Shown here: positions 1 to 7,722 of the stretch, piece by piece
Layout of the letters: every line of letters starts with the position of its first letter
How positions within the stretch are numbered: position 1 is the first letter of the stretch
Source of the DNA: Chloroflexota bacterium
Lineage (GTDB): Bacteria > Chloroflexota > Limnocylindria > Limnocylindrales > CSP1-4
Reading direction: 5' to 3'
Assembly (NCBI GenBank): GCA_021789355.1
Contig: JAJYJR010000052.1
Span: forward strand, 1 to 16,786
Length of the DNA stretch: 16,786 nucleotides
Notes under the pieces: model-generated
Told to the model about the DNA's origin: nothing
Databases searched by the model: none
What the model saw: only the letters and a program-made list of their open reading frames with translations
Translations under genes and position numbers: made by a program

Positions 1-1
1 C

Positions 2-964
2 CTCCTTCTCTGCGGGCGTCTTGCAGGACACCCCGAACCTTGCCAGAGGCAAGGCCTCAGATGGCGGACCACCGCCCTACTTCAACAAATCGGGGGACAA
101 CCTCTGATCGCCTCCGTGAACGGTCAGAGTTACATGCTCGACGAACTCGGCTCAGGGCTCGGGCACTTCGCGGTCGCTCTGGTGAACCTCTCAGGTGCTG
201 ACGCGCCGACGTGGGTCCTTGTCGATGAGCCGGAGAATGGGCTTCACCCAACACTTCAGCTCGAGTTCGTGAGCCTGCCAGAGCGGCTCGCCACCGAAGG
301 CGTTGTGCTCGCTACCCACAGTTACGGCCTGGCCCGTCGGGTGGCTGACCATGTCTACGTCGTAGAGCAGGACCAACCGAAGCACCGATCGGTCGTCAGA
401 GACCATCGTGAGATGGCGTCTCTTGCCGAGTTCCTTGGCGAACTCGGGTTCTCCGGCTACCGTGATCTCGGAGTCGACCGTATCGTTCTTGTCGAAGGCC
501 CCACTGATGCGCACGTCGTCGACGAAATCCGGCGCACGCTAGGTTTGCACGGGAATGCCGTCCTGCTACCGATGGGCGGAAGCGATCTCATCAATCGGGA
601 CGCAGAAGCCGGACTGCGGGAGATCACGCGTCTGTCAGAACAGGTGTATGCGGTAATCGACTCGGAGCGCTCTTCAGCAAACGAGCCACTGTCACGCGAG
701 CGTCAGGCGTTCGTCGACGCGTGCGGTCGGGTCGGAGTCGAGTGCCACGTGCTCGCTCGCCGAGCAACCGAGAACTACTTCCCTGACCGAGCCGTCAAAC
801 GCGTGCTGGGTTCAGACGCCATGGCGCTCGAAGCGTATACGCCGCTCGGGCGCCGCTGGAATAAGCGCGAGAACCGAAGGATCGCACGCGAGATGAGCCG
901 GTCCGAGATAGCCGACACCGATCTTGGCCAGATTCTCCAACGGGTCTTCAGAAGCGACCCCTAG
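2..964 (+). CDS. OLD-like AAA ATPase with TOPRIM nuclease domain, 5' end missing
   Basis: The reading frame is open from base 2 to the TAG at 962-964, so the gene starts upstream of the window and only about 320 C-terminal residues are seen. Visible ATPase parts are a signature-like LDELGSGLG, a Walker B stretch VLVDEPENGLHP and the H-loop ATHS. The Walker A part is off the window. A TOPRIM-type domain follows: VEGPTD (acidic residue of motif 1), PMGGSD, then VIDSE in place of the usual DxD, and ATENYF, common in OLD-like proteins. This ATPase-plus-TOPRIM order is that of OLD-family nucleases, several of which act in phage defence (OLD of P2, GajA of Gabija). No partner helicase gene follows; the next gene is a tRNA. 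An internal GTG at 116 is not the true start because the conserved region begins upstream of it. Family assignment is confident; a defence role is inference. Confidence 0.82.
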   Translation, partial: LLLCGRLAGHPEPCQRQGLRWRTTALLQQIGGQPLIASVNGQSYMLDELGSGLGHFAVALVNLSGADAPTWVLVDEPENGLHPTLQLEFVSLPERLATEGVVLATHSYGLARRVADHVYVVEQDQPKHRSVVRDHREMASLAEFLGELGFSGYRDLGVDRIVLVEGPTDAHVVDEIRRTLGLHGNAVLLPMGGSDLINRDAEAGLREITRLSEQVYAVIDSERSSANEPLSRERQAFVDACGRVGVECHVLARRATENYFPDRAVKRVLGSDAMALEAYTPLGRRWNKRENRRIAREMSRSEIADTDLGQILQRVFRSDP

Positions 965-1062
965 CGTGTTGGGTCAGCAGCGTACGGAGATTGTGGCGCT
1001 TCCGTTGTTGGGATGGCGATGGTAAGCTGCTGGGCGCCGCTCCTCCGGGTCCGGCATCCCGA

Positions 1063-1138
1063 GCGGGAGTAACTCAGTTGGCAGAGTGTCTGCTTCCCAA
1101 GCAGAATGTCGCGGGTTCGAGTCCCGTCTCCCGCTCCA
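1063..1138 (+). tRNA. trnG: tRNA-Gly (anticodon CCC), CCA encoded
   Basis: A full cloverleaf can be drawn by eye. The acceptor stem GCGGGAG (1063-1069) pairs with CTCCCGC (1128-1134). The D arm has CTC/GAG. The anticodon stem TCTGC/GCAGA encloses loop TTCCCAA with anticodon CCC. The T arm is GCGGG-TTCGAGT-CCCGT. The discriminator is T, and the CCA tail is encoded at 1136-1138. It lies 98 bp after the OLD-like gene and about 260 bp before a same-strand tyrosine recombinase, the usual geometry of a tRNA used as an integration site. I found no second copy of the tRNA 3' end in the window. Confidence 0.97.
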
Positions 1139-1400
1139 AACCCCCTTCCTGACCGAGCTTCGGCCTGATTCCGCGCTCCTCAAGCCGAAGAACGGTCGGA
1201 AAGGTGTCGTCCGGAGGGGTTGACCGGACGTCGGTTTCGCCGGGGATCCGGCATCGAGCGGGCCCGAGACATTCTGCCCGGTGGGAGCTGCCGTTCCCCG
1301 GGGCAATCTGCCTGACCGGCCTGCCGATCCCGACCGCCGGGAGGGCCGAAGTGCGCGGCATGGACGCTGCGTGGCGGGTCCCGGCGAAGGATCATCCGCG
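1139..1400. other. Non-coding spacer with two hairpins between tRNA and integrase
   Basis: There is no convincing gene here. Two inverted repeats are visible. The first has CTTCGGC (1158-1164) against GCCGAAG (1184-1190), extended after a two-base internal mismatch by GACCG (1151-1155) against CGGTC (1193-1197). The second is CGTCCGG (1208-1214) against CCGGACG (1224-1230) with a 9-nt loop. Neither is followed by a T-run, so a simple Rho-independent terminator is not supported. They could be part of the recombinase attachment region or stop transcription from the tRNA. The sequences are seen; the role is inferred. Confidence 0.5.
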
Positions 1401-2474
1401 ATGGCCTTCCCCGCCAACGGCCAGCCCCACCTCCGCCCGGGCGCGATCGAGCGCAACCCCTCGGTCGCCGAGGTCGACCCGGCGCTCCGGCTCGACGAGC
1501 TGTGGGCCGAGTTCCTCGACGCCTCGGCCTCGATCATCAACGACGTCACCGCTGGCGTCTACGCCTACGACTGGGGCCGCTTCCGCGCCTGGCTCGACGG
1601 GGCCGGGGCAGGGCCGGTCCTGGCTGCGATCAGCCGCCAGGTCCTCGTCGACTACATCGCCGAGCTCATGACCCGCCCGAAGGCCAAGGGCACGGGCACG
1701 CTGTCGCGCCACTCCGTCCAGCACTACGTCCGGCCCGTCCGGACGTTCCTGCGCTGGTGCGTCGGCGAGGGCTACTACCCGGCCGATCCCTTCGCCGGGC
1801 CGCGCGGGATCATGCCCCACCTCGGGCCGCGCATCCTCAAGACCGCGACGGCCCAGGATCTGCCGATCCTGCTCGAGGGGACCGACGAGGCCAAGGCGCG
1901 CAACCCCCTCGAGCGGGCGACCCGTGTCCGCGACCGCCTCATCGTGCTGCTCGGCGCGGACACCGGCCTGCGGACCGGCGAGGTCTGCCGGCTGCGGATC
2001 AGGGACGTCCAGCTCGACGGGGGCTACCTCGAGGTCCACGAGTCGAAGTGGGACAACGAGCGGATCGTGCCCATCAGCCCCGAGGTCCGCGCCGCCGTCC
2101 GGCGCTACCTCCGCCGCGGTCGGAGCGTCCTCACCCGCCGCGAGGGCGACGCCGTCGCGCCCGACGAGCCGCTCTTCCTCGGCCGGCTCGCGGAGCCGCT
2201 CACCGAGAACGGCCTCTACCAGGCCCTGTGCCGGGCGTACGCGCGCGGCGGCGGCACGGGGCGCTTCGGGCTTCACCGCCTGCGCCACTTCTTCGGCAGC
2301 GAAGTCCAGCGCCGCGGGATGCAGCTGGGCATCGCCAAGGAGCTCATGGGCCACGAGGACATCAAGACGACCAACGGCTACACCCACGTGACGGTCGAGG
2401 AGGCGATGCTCGCGCACGCGAAGGCGACCCCGCTCCACGCCCTCCCGCCCGCGCGCCGCCGGCGGCTCGCGTAG
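1401..2474 (+). CDS. Tyrosine recombinase/integrase (first of two)
   Basis: This is a 357-residue phage-type integrase. An N-terminal SAM-like core-binding domain (about 30-125) contains the YDWGRFRAWL and HYVRPVRTFLRWC helices. The catalytic domain (about 150-335) has the full set: Arg191 in TGLRTGEV, Lys216 in HESKWDNE, His292 and Arg295 in HRLRH, His318 in MGHED and the nucleophile Tyr327 in TTNGYTHV. It should therefore be active. The frame is open back to 1281, but the start at ATG 1401 is preferred because GAAGG lies 10 nt upstream and the residues before it are low-complexity and unlike the family. It lies just downstream of tRNA-Gly on the same strand, so it probably integrates its element into that tRNA. 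A short hairpin follows the stop. Its sequence is clearly different from the second recombinase at 12223-13320. Confidence 0.93.
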   Translation: MAFPANGQPHLRPGAIERNPSVAEVDPALRLDELWAEFLDASASIINDVTAGVYAYDWGRFRAWLDGAGAGPVLAAISRQVLVDYIAELMTRPKAKGTGTLSRHSVQHYVRPVRTFLRWCVGEGYYPADPFAGPRGIMPHLGPRILKTATAQDLPILLEGTDEAKARNPLERATRVRDRLIVLLGADTGLRTGEVCRLRIRDVQLDGGYLEVHESKWDNERIVPISPEVRAAVRRYLRRGRSVLTRREGDAVAPDEPLFLGRLAEPLTENGLYQALCRAYARGGGTGRFGLHRLRHFFGSEVQRRGMQLGIAKELMGHEDIKTTNGYTHVTVEEAMLAHAKATPLHALPPARRRRLA

Positions 2475-2746
2475 CCGTCATCGCCGGGCGGCGATGCCGT
2501 CGCCGGCCTGCTCTCCATTCCGAGCGCGCTGCTCCGGCTCGTCGCGGAGCCCACCGAGGGGCGCGCGGGGGCTCGCTCCAGTTGTGGCGATCAGGGTTCG
2601 CGGAGAACCAGTCTGCCGGCCATCGCGGTCCGTAGGCAGGGACCCGTCTTGGTCGACCAGACCTCGGCGGCGGGGTCGCTCGGGCGCCGGGCAAGCGGGT
2701 GCACCTCGGCGGTGCTGCTCGGGTCGCGCGGCCGGCGAGGTCCGGG
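2475..2746. other. Non-coding stretch after integrase
   Basis: No reading frame here resembles a protein; those present are arginine- and proline-rich GC artefacts. The only structure I see is a hairpin near the integrase stop and a smaller one around the GGTTC/GAACC pair near 2594-2608. With the broken genes that follow, this looks like decayed or rearranged DNA at an island edge. Confidence 0.45.
2489..2505 (+). terminator. Possible hairpin terminator after integrase
   Basis: A 6-bp stem CGGCGA/TCGCCG with a 5-nt loop begins 15 nt after the integrase stop codon. There is no T-run behind it, so termination is only suggested by its position. Confidence 0.3.
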
Positions 2747-3043
2747 CTATTCGGGCACGATGAGCGCCAGGGCCCGGATGGCGGAGGCTGAGGCGCCTCG
2801 GATCGGCAGCGGGAGAGCCACGAACTCAACCCGCGCCTCGGGGATCGCCTCGAGGTTGGCCAGGTTCTCGATGATCGGGATGCCGGCGCCGAGCAGGCGC
2901 CGGTGACCCTCGAAGGTGTTGGCTGAGAGGTTCGTCTGGTCGACGCGGTCCGGGTCCGGGCATTCGACGCCGAGGACCCGGATGTGACGTTCGAGCAGGA
3001 GGTCAATCGAGCTCGTTGTAAGGTGGGGCCAGGGTCGGACCAT
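2747..3043 (-). pseudogene. Cyclase-family hydrolase, 3' remnant
   Basis: The last roughly 99 codons of a cyclase-family (kynurenine formamidase-like) metal hydrolase remain. They include IDLLLERHIRVLGVECPDPD, GHRRLLGAGIPIIENLANLE and FVALPLPIRGAS, which match the conserved C-terminal half of the family, ending ALIVPE and TAG at 2747-2749. The N-terminal zinc motif HxGTHxDxP is missing. The frame can be read further to 3184, but that part is only the antisense of the SDR remnant. The break lies between about 3043 and 3066. An intact but different cyclase is at 10225-10941; the two C-termini differ substantially, so this is not a recent copy of it. Confidence 0.75.
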
Positions 3044-3059
3044 GTACTCGCCGTGGATC

Positions 3060-3260
3060 ATGGATCGAACCCCCATGTGCCGGCCCGGGCATCCGGCCGA
3101 GCTTGTCGGGACCTGCTTGCTCCTCGCCTCGGATGCCGGATCCTTCATCAGCGGCCAGACGATCTGCGTGGACGGTGGTTTCACCGCCGGCAGTCGTTGG
3201 AACGTGTCCCCCTACACCGGCCTCAAGACGTACCAGGAGAAGTTCGCGACGAAGGGCTGA
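3060..3260 (+). pseudogene. Short-chain dehydrogenase, 3' remnant
   Basis: About 66 codons of the C-terminal end of an SDR oxidoreductase survive: RTPMCRPGHPAELVG, CLLLASDAGSFISGQTICVD and a GGFTAG end, typical of the last helix and strand of the family. The cofactor motif TGxxxGxG and the YxxxK catalytic pair are absent, so it cannot be active. A tail of about 20 residues after GGFTAG is longer than usual. It diverges from the cyclase remnant, and both genes lost their 5' parts at the same point. Neither SDR in the intact cluster is close in sequence, so this is a third SDR lineage. Confidence 0.75.
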
Positions 3261-3398
3261 CAGAGCACGCGGTCAGCCGGGGAGGCAGCTCTCGACGAGA
3301 ACGGGCGCAGCCGGATGCGGTTGGGCAAGGACCCCGCCGCAACGCCGACAAGGCGCCGCGCGAACCCAGCCAGCCGCTTCGCCATTTAGAGCCTGCTC

Positions 3399-4367
3399 TT
3401 AGGCGAAGAGGGCGGCGAGGCCCTTCTGATCGAGGTTCGCTCCGAGCCCGAGCGCCAGGGCGACCCGCGCCTTCGTTGGCGCGAGGGGACCGGCGAGGAT
3501 GGCCCCGCTACGCTCCCACTCGATGCCACCGCCGGCGTAGCCGTAGATCGGCTCGGGCATTCCGGCGATGCAGCGAGAGCCCAGAACGACCGGGACGCCG
3601 CCCGCCATCGCCGCCTCGCACTCCCGCAGGAGAGCCGGCCGCGTCTGCCCGACGCTCGCCGCCGCGACGACGATGCCGACCGCACCCGCCGCCAGCGCAG
3701 CCCGCACCTCGAAGCCGTCCCCCTCCAGGACCGCCGTGACCAGGGGGATCGGAAGAGCCGCCCGGTCCGTTGCGACGTGCCGGCGCACCCCCCGCCGGCG
3801 ATCGAGGATCACGTGGTTGCCGTCGACAACTGTGCCCAGACGTCCGGAGTGCGGGCTCGCGAAGGCATCGACCCCGCTGCTCGCCACCTTCAGCGCGTCG
3901 TCAGCGGCGTGGAGGACGCCGTGCATGGCAACGACGACTCCGAAGTCCCGCAACTCCGCTGATGCGGCCGCCGCGATTGCGTCGTGGATGTTCGCCGCAC
4001 CGTCGTAGTCGCGATCGTCGAGGTTCCTCATCGCACCCGTGATGACGACGGGCTTCGGAGCGTCGAGGAGCAGATCCAGAGCGAACGAGGTCTCCTCGAT
4101 CGTGTCGGTACCCTGGACAACGACCGCCCCGATCGTCTGCGCGTCCGCGAGCTCTCGACGGATGGTGCTGGCGATGCCGAAGACGTCGGCGAAGGAAAGG
4201 TGCATCGAGGGCAGGGAGCCCCACTCCACGATCCGAACGTCCTGGATCGGCGAGTCGCGGGACACCAGCCCAAGCAGCTCGGCGCCACTTGCGGCCGGCA
4301 GCACGCCCTCTGGCGTGCGGCGCATGCCAATGGTGCCCCCCGTATAGACGACGGCGACGCGTGGCAT
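3399..4367 (-). CDS. L-asparaginase family amidohydrolase
   Basis: This 322-residue protein is a normal length for bacterial asparaginases, which hydrolyse L-asparagine (sometimes also glutamine or D-asparagine) to the acid and ammonia. The first catalytic motif is TGGTIGM with Thr12. The second is QGTDTIEET with Thr87 and Asp88. A lysine in the right region is Lys160 (DDALKVASSG). No signal peptide is present, so the enzyme is cytoplasmic. The start is ATG at 4367 because GGAGG lies 5 nt upstream; an in-frame TTG at 4379 would place that site inside the gene. It follows the GntR gene on the same strand after 129 nt and probably belongs to the same regulated unit. Its presence beside an aspartate-racemase-family gene and an imidase-like gene suggests an amide-releasing pathway feeding aspartate. 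The exact substrate is not determined. Confidence 0.93.
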   Translation of the reverse strand: MPRVAVVYTGGTIGMRRTPEGVLPAASGAELLGLVSRDSPIQDVRIVEWGSLPSMHLSFADVFGIASTIRRELADAQTIGAVVVQGTDTIEETSFALDLLLDAPKPVVITGAMRNLDDRDYDGAANIHDAIAAAASAELRDFGVVVAMHGVLHAADDALKVASSGVDAFASPHSGRLGTVVDGNHVILDRRRGVRRHVATDRAALPIPLVTAVLEGDGFEVRAALAAGAVGIVVAAASVGQTRPALLRECEAAMAGGVPVVLGSRCIAGMPEPIYGYAGGGIEWERSGAILAGPLAPTKARVALALGLGANLDQKGLAALFA

Positions 4368-4372
4368 GCTCA

Positions 4373-4377
4373 CCTCC
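4373..4377 (-). promoter_or_regulatory. Ribosome binding site deciding asparaginase start
   Basis: GGAGG on the minus strand stands 5 nt before the ATG at 4367. It selects this start over the upstream in-frame TTG. Confidence 0.75.
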
Positions 4378-4496
4378 AACTAGAGGATCCTGGTATCGAA
4401 GGACTCGTCGGCGCATGAACCTGGGCCGGCCGGCTCTCGGCGGTCGGAGGCAAGGCTTTGCCACACGGACCGTCGGACCCTCGGCGGCCCGTGCCG

Positions 4497-5234
4497 TCAT
4501 CGACGCGGTCCGACGAGCCTGTCTCGTGTCTCTTCCACGTGCCGCTCGAAAGCCCGGCCGGCGAACGCCGCGTCGCCGGCCTCGAGTGCGCGAAGCAGCT
4601 GGAGATGCTGACCGGAGATATCGGCCCCGGCCTCGTGAAGCCGCTCCTCGTCGGACCGGAGCAGGACCCGCAGCTCCGTGACATAACGAACGAACACCTC
4701 ATGGAGGCGCCCGTTGCCGGTCGCCAGCACTACCGCTTCGTGGAAGCGGTAGTCGGCCTCGCTGATCGCGGCCTCGTCACCGTCACGGCACGCGTCGGCC
4801 AGTCTGCGCACGGCCGCATCGAGGTCCCGGACCGTCGATTGGTGCCCTTGCTCGACGATGAGCCTGGCGGCACGGCCCTCGATTCCGGCACGGAGATCGA
4901 GCAGGTCGACAACGTCACTCGCTTCGAGTTGGACAACGTAGGTTCCACGGCGCGGAATGTCATGAAGCAGCCCTTCCCGAGCGAGCTGCTTGAACGCATC
5001 GCGCACGGGACCACGGCTGACCCCGAGGTCCTCGGCAACCTGCGACTCGATGATCCGATCGCCGGCTGCCAACTCGCCCGCCACGATCCGGGCACGCAAC
5101 CAAGCGGCCGTGCGGTCCGCAAGTAGATCCTGATCGATTCCGCCTCGACCGTCGGGCGGCGACATCATGGGACCTTCGCGTAATCCTTCCTCACGAGCCC
5201 CGATCTCTCGACCCTGGACCGCGGAACCGGCCAT
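4497..5234 (-). CDS. GntR-family transcriptional regulator, FadR/FCD subfamily
   Basis: The protein has 245 residues. A winged HTH spans about 37-105, with the typical ESQVAEDLGVSRGPVRDAF and LAREGLLHDIPRRGTYV wing. An FCD ligand-binding domain (about 110-238) follows, with candidate metal ligands Asp161 and His165 in DYRFHEAV, His210 and His232. FCD regulators usually bind small carboxylates or amino-acid-like effectors and leave the operator when bound. ATG 5234 is chosen because GGAGG precedes it by 7 nt; a later start at the double Met near residue 23 is possible and would give a more usual N-terminus. It diverges from the permease operon, with a near-perfect palindrome between them. It most likely controls both that operon and, through its own transcript, the asparaginase. 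Confidence 0.92.
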   Translation of the reverse strand: MAGSAVQGREIGAREEGLREGPMMSPPDGRGGIDQDLLADRTAAWLRARIVAGELAAGDRIIESQVAEDLGVSRGPVRDAFKQLAREGLLHDIPRRGTYVVQLEASDVVDLLDLRAGIEGRAARLIVEQGHQSTVRDLDAAVRRLADACRDGDEAAISEADYRFHEAVVLATGNGRLHEVFVRYVTELRVLLRSDEERLHEAGADISGQHLQLLRALEAGDAAFAGRAFERHVEETRDRLVGPRR

Positions 5235-5241
5235 GCCGCCA

Positions 5242-5246
5242 CCTCC
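5242..5246 (-). promoter_or_regulatory. Ribosome binding site of the GntR gene
   Basis: GGAGG (minus strand) is 7 nt before the ATG at 5234. It supports this start over a downstream ATG pair with a weaker site. Confidence 0.65.
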
Positions 5247-5289
5247 GGCCGTTCGGGGATGCAGGCAGTGCACAGAGCGCGACATCCCC

Positions 5290-5309
5290 GTAAACTGTTG
5301 ACAGTCTAC
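5290..5309. promoter_or_regulatory. Palindromic operator candidate for the GntR regulator
   Basis: An inverted repeat of arms GTAAACTGT and ACAGTCTAC around a central TG has eight of nine positions paired. The core ACTGT-TG-ACAGT is perfect. It sits in the spacer between the divergent gntR and permease genes and contains TTGACA, which could be a -35 element. TAGGAT at 5312-5317 is a possible -10 of a separate, overlapping promoter. Short palindromes of this size are usual FadR/FCD-type operators. Binding is inferred from position and symmetry. Confidence 0.6.
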
Positions 5310-5380
5310 GCTAGGATGCAAGGCGAGCTCCGGTGTCGCAAGCGGGCCGAACCGGCTGCTACGCGTCCCGGCGAGATCGA

Positions 5381-5385
5381 GGAGG
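5381..5385 (+). promoter_or_regulatory. Ribosome binding site of the permease gene
   Basis: GGAGG lies 7 nt before ATG 5393 and decides this start over an in-frame codon at 5333. Confidence 0.7.
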
Positions 5386-5392
5386 ACGTCCC

Positions 5393-6859
5393 ATGTCCAG
5401 CGGACAGGCGACCAGGCACGATGAGCCCGCCGGCCTCATGAGCGGGGCCGTCGCGTTCTGGGGTGACTTCATCGCGGCCATCACCAACGTGGCACCCTCG
5501 ACCGCCATCGCCCTGACGCTCGGCGCCATCGTCAGCTTCGTGGGACTCTCGTCGCCCTCCGTCATGCTCCTGGTGGGCATCGCGATGCTCTGCATCGCGA
5601 TCGCCTATGACCGGCTCAACTTCTGGGCGCCCTCGGCGGCCGCGCAGGCCGTGTGGGTCGCGCGGGCCATCCGGCCGGTCATCGGCGTCGGGCTCGGGAT
5701 CATGATCATGATCGAGAGCGTCGTCTCGAACATCGCGAACTCGACCCTCTTCGGCCCCTACTTCCTCGGGATCGTCTCGCCGGACCAGGCGAGCAACGGC
5801 GGCCTGCAGTTCCTGGTGTCCGCCGTCGCCATGGTCATCGTCCTCGCCATCGCGATCGCCGGCATCCGGGCGGCCATCCGCTTCCAGACCTACGTCGTCT
5901 GGGTCGAGTACGCGATCATCCTGAGCTTCGCGCTCATCCTGCTGCAGGCGGAGCTCAGCGGACACCCGGGCTCGCAGGTTCCCAGCCTCGCCTGGCTCCT
6001 GCCGAACCAGGCGCCCGACTGGCAGTCGTTCGTGACCGCGGTCGCAATCGCCGTCTTCGCGTTCGGGGGCTGGGAGAGCGCGGTCTACCTCGCCGAGGAG
6101 CAGCAGGACGCGCATCGCCATCCCGGCCGGGCCGGTATCCTCGCGGCCGCGTTCTGCACCGTTTGGTTCGTATTCTTGTTCATGGTGATCGAGGCCATCG
6201 CACCCACCAAGGATCTCGTTGCCCATCAGGCAAACGTCATCGCCTACGCGGCATCGGTCGTCATGCCGGCACCCTGGCCCGACATCGTCTCGCTCGCGGT
6301 CCTCTCGTCCGTCGTCGCGGTGGTGCAGTCGCAGTTGCAGGTCTTCAGTCGCCTCGGCTTCGGGCTGGCCCGCGAGGGCCTGCTGCCGAAGAAGCTCTCG
6401 GAACTCTCCGGCTCGCGGACGCCGTGGGTCGGGCTCATCGTGGCGGCAGTGATCCCGGTCGTCATGCTCGGCGTCTACCTGGCGAACCAGTCCGCGGCAC
6501 AAGTGCTGACTCTGGTCAGCGGCACGGCGGGAATCCTGTACCTCGCGATGTACGTCGTGGCGGCCCTCGCCTGCATGTGGTACTTCCGACGGACGCTTTC
6601 TCAGGGCGGGAGCCACCTCTTCTACGCAGGAATCCTGCCCGCGATCGGCGTGGTCATCCTGCTCGTCGCGCTTGGCGCTGCCATCCCGACCACCCCAGTC
6701 GGTACCCTGATCCCGGCCATCATCTTCGTCTTCGCCGGCATCCCGATCGCGTACTGGATCAAGGCGGCGACGCATAGCCCCTTCTTCGACCAGAAGCCAT
6801 CGGTCGCCGCCGCGAGCGACTGGGGACCGGGCGCGGTCGCCGCCGAGGATGCAGGCTGA
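5393..6859 (+). CDS. APC-superfamily amino acid/amine permease
   Basis: This is a 488-residue inner-membrane protein, a normal length for the amino acid-polyamine-organocation superfamily. The N-terminal segment GAVAFWGDFIAAITNVAPST leads into helix 1 with its unwound region. Repeated hydrophobic stretches follow (about 36-70, 95-128, 138-158, 168-186, 212-232, 248-272 and several more to the end), consistent with about 12 membrane helices. The cytoplasmic loop GWESAVYLAEEQQDAHRHP matches the acidic AEE loop of the family. It is the first gene of the plus-strand operon, and its stop TGA is one base before the ATG of the next gene. It likely imports the substrate degraded by the downstream enzymes, with expression controlled from the palindrome at 5290-5309. 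Specificity cannot be told from sequence. Confidence 0.93.
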   Translation: MSSGQATRHDEPAGLMSGAVAFWGDFIAAITNVAPSTAIALTLGAIVSFVGLSSPSVMLLVGIAMLCIAIAYDRLNFWAPSAAAQAVWVARAIRPVIGVGLGIMIMIESVVSNIANSTLFGPYFLGIVSPDQASNGGLQFLVSAVAMVIVLAIAIAGIRAAIRFQTYVVWVEYAIILSFALILLQAELSGHPGSQVPSLAWLLPNQAPDWQSFVTAVAIAVFAFGGWESAVYLAEEQQDAHRHPGRAGILAAAFCTVWFVFLFMVIEAIAPTKDLVAHQANVIAYAASVVMPAPWPDIVSLAVLSSVVAVVQSQLQVFSRLGFGLAREGLLPKKLSELSGSRTPWVGLIVAAVIPVVMLGVYLANQSAAQVLTLVSGTAGILYLAMYVVAALACMWYFRRTLSQGGSHLFYAGILPAIGVVILLVALGAAIPTTPVGTLIPAIIFVFAGIPIAYWIKAATHSPFFDQKPSVAAASDWGPGAVAAEDAG

Positions 6860-6860
6860 G

Positions 6861-7610
6861 ATGGAGCGGCTTCGCGACAAGAAGGCGATCGTCACCGGCG
6901 GCGCCCGGGGGATCGGCGCCGGCATCGCAGCCGGCTTCGCGGCTGAGGGCGCCGACGTCGCCATCTTCGACGTCGTCCCGGAGACGGACGCCTCGGAGGT
7001 CCTCGCGGCGATCGCTGCGCCCGGCCGACGAGGCCTCTACCTCGAGGTCGACGTGAGCGACGAGGGCCAGGTCCATGACGGGGTCCGCCGCGTGCTCCAG
7101 ACGTTCGGCCGGATCGACATCCTCCTCAACAACGCCGGCATCGTCCGCCAGGCGCCGGTCGCGGAGATGCCGGTCGAGGACTGGGACCGGGTCCTCGCTG
7201 TCAACCTCCGTGGCGTGTTCCTCTGCACCCGCTTCGTCCTGCCGGGGATGCTCGCTCAGGGCGGCGGCAGGATCATCAACATGGCGTCGCAGCTCGGCCA
7301 GATCGGCGGCGACACGATGGCCCACTACTGCGCCGCCAAGGCGGGGATGATCGGCTTCACCAAGTCGCTCGCGCGGGAGGTCTCCCGCCAGAACGTGCTG
7401 GTGAACGCGATGGCACCGGGTCCGATTGAAACCGCCATGCTCGCCTCGGAAACGGACGAGTGGACGAGGGCGAAGCTCGCCAGCCTGCCAATCGGCCGCT
7501 TCGGTGCCGTCTCCGAGGTCGTCCCGACGGCGGTCTTTCTCGCTTCGGACGAGTCGACCTACTACGTCGGACAGACGCTGGGCCCGAACGGCGGGGACGT
7601 CATGCTCTGA
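6861..7610 (+). CDS. SDR-family oxidoreductase (first)
   Basis: This is a 249-residue classical short-chain dehydrogenase. The cofactor motif TGGARGIG is at 12-19, with Asp37 after strand 2 (AIFD), favouring NAD over NADP. NNAG is at 90-93, and the catalytic set is Ser143 (NMASQ), Tyr156 and Lys160 (YCAAK). The C-terminal end reads [13 protein letters not shown]. The start is taken as ATG 6861, one base after the permease stop, with AGG 5 nt upstream; ATG 6849 inside the permease end is the alternative. It is probably co-translated with the permease. It is expected to oxidise or reduce a hydroxy/keto group in the pathway. The substrate is unknown. Confidence 0.9.
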   Translation: MERLRDKKAIVTGGARGIGAGIAAGFAAEGADVAIFDVVPETDASEVLAAIAAPGRRGLYLEVDVSDEGQVHDGVRRVLQTFGRIDILLNNAGIVRQAPVAEMPVEDWDRVLAVNLRGVFLCTRFVLPGMLAQGGGRIINMASQLGQIGGDTMAHYCAAKAGMIGFTKSLAREVSRQNVLVNAMAPGPIETAMLASETDEWTRAKLASLPIGRFGAVSEVVPTAVFLASDESTYYVGQTLGPNGGDVML

Positions 7611-7722
7611 GAAGATCGGCACCCGTGAGAAAGGGCGTGGGGCGCGACGACCGGCTGCCGGCCCTCGCTCGCCCGTTGCCCTGGGATCCCTGATCGGCAC
7701 GGTATCGGCAGAGGTCGAGACG

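Noticed and set aside
2..964. Gabija system (GajA plus GajB)
   Set aside because: No UvrD-like helicase gene follows; the next feature is a tRNA, so only an OLD-like family call is supported.
1392..2438. Long open frame (348 codons) on the minus strand opposite the first integrase
   Set aside because: The composition is valine/alanine/arginine-rich antisense of a GC-rich gene with no domain, and the plus-strand frame has a full recombinase active site.
5306..6964. 552-codon minus-strand frame across the permease
   Set aside because: It is Asp/Arg/Gly-rich without any hydrophobic or domain pattern; it mirrors the permease codons and is an artefact of high GC.
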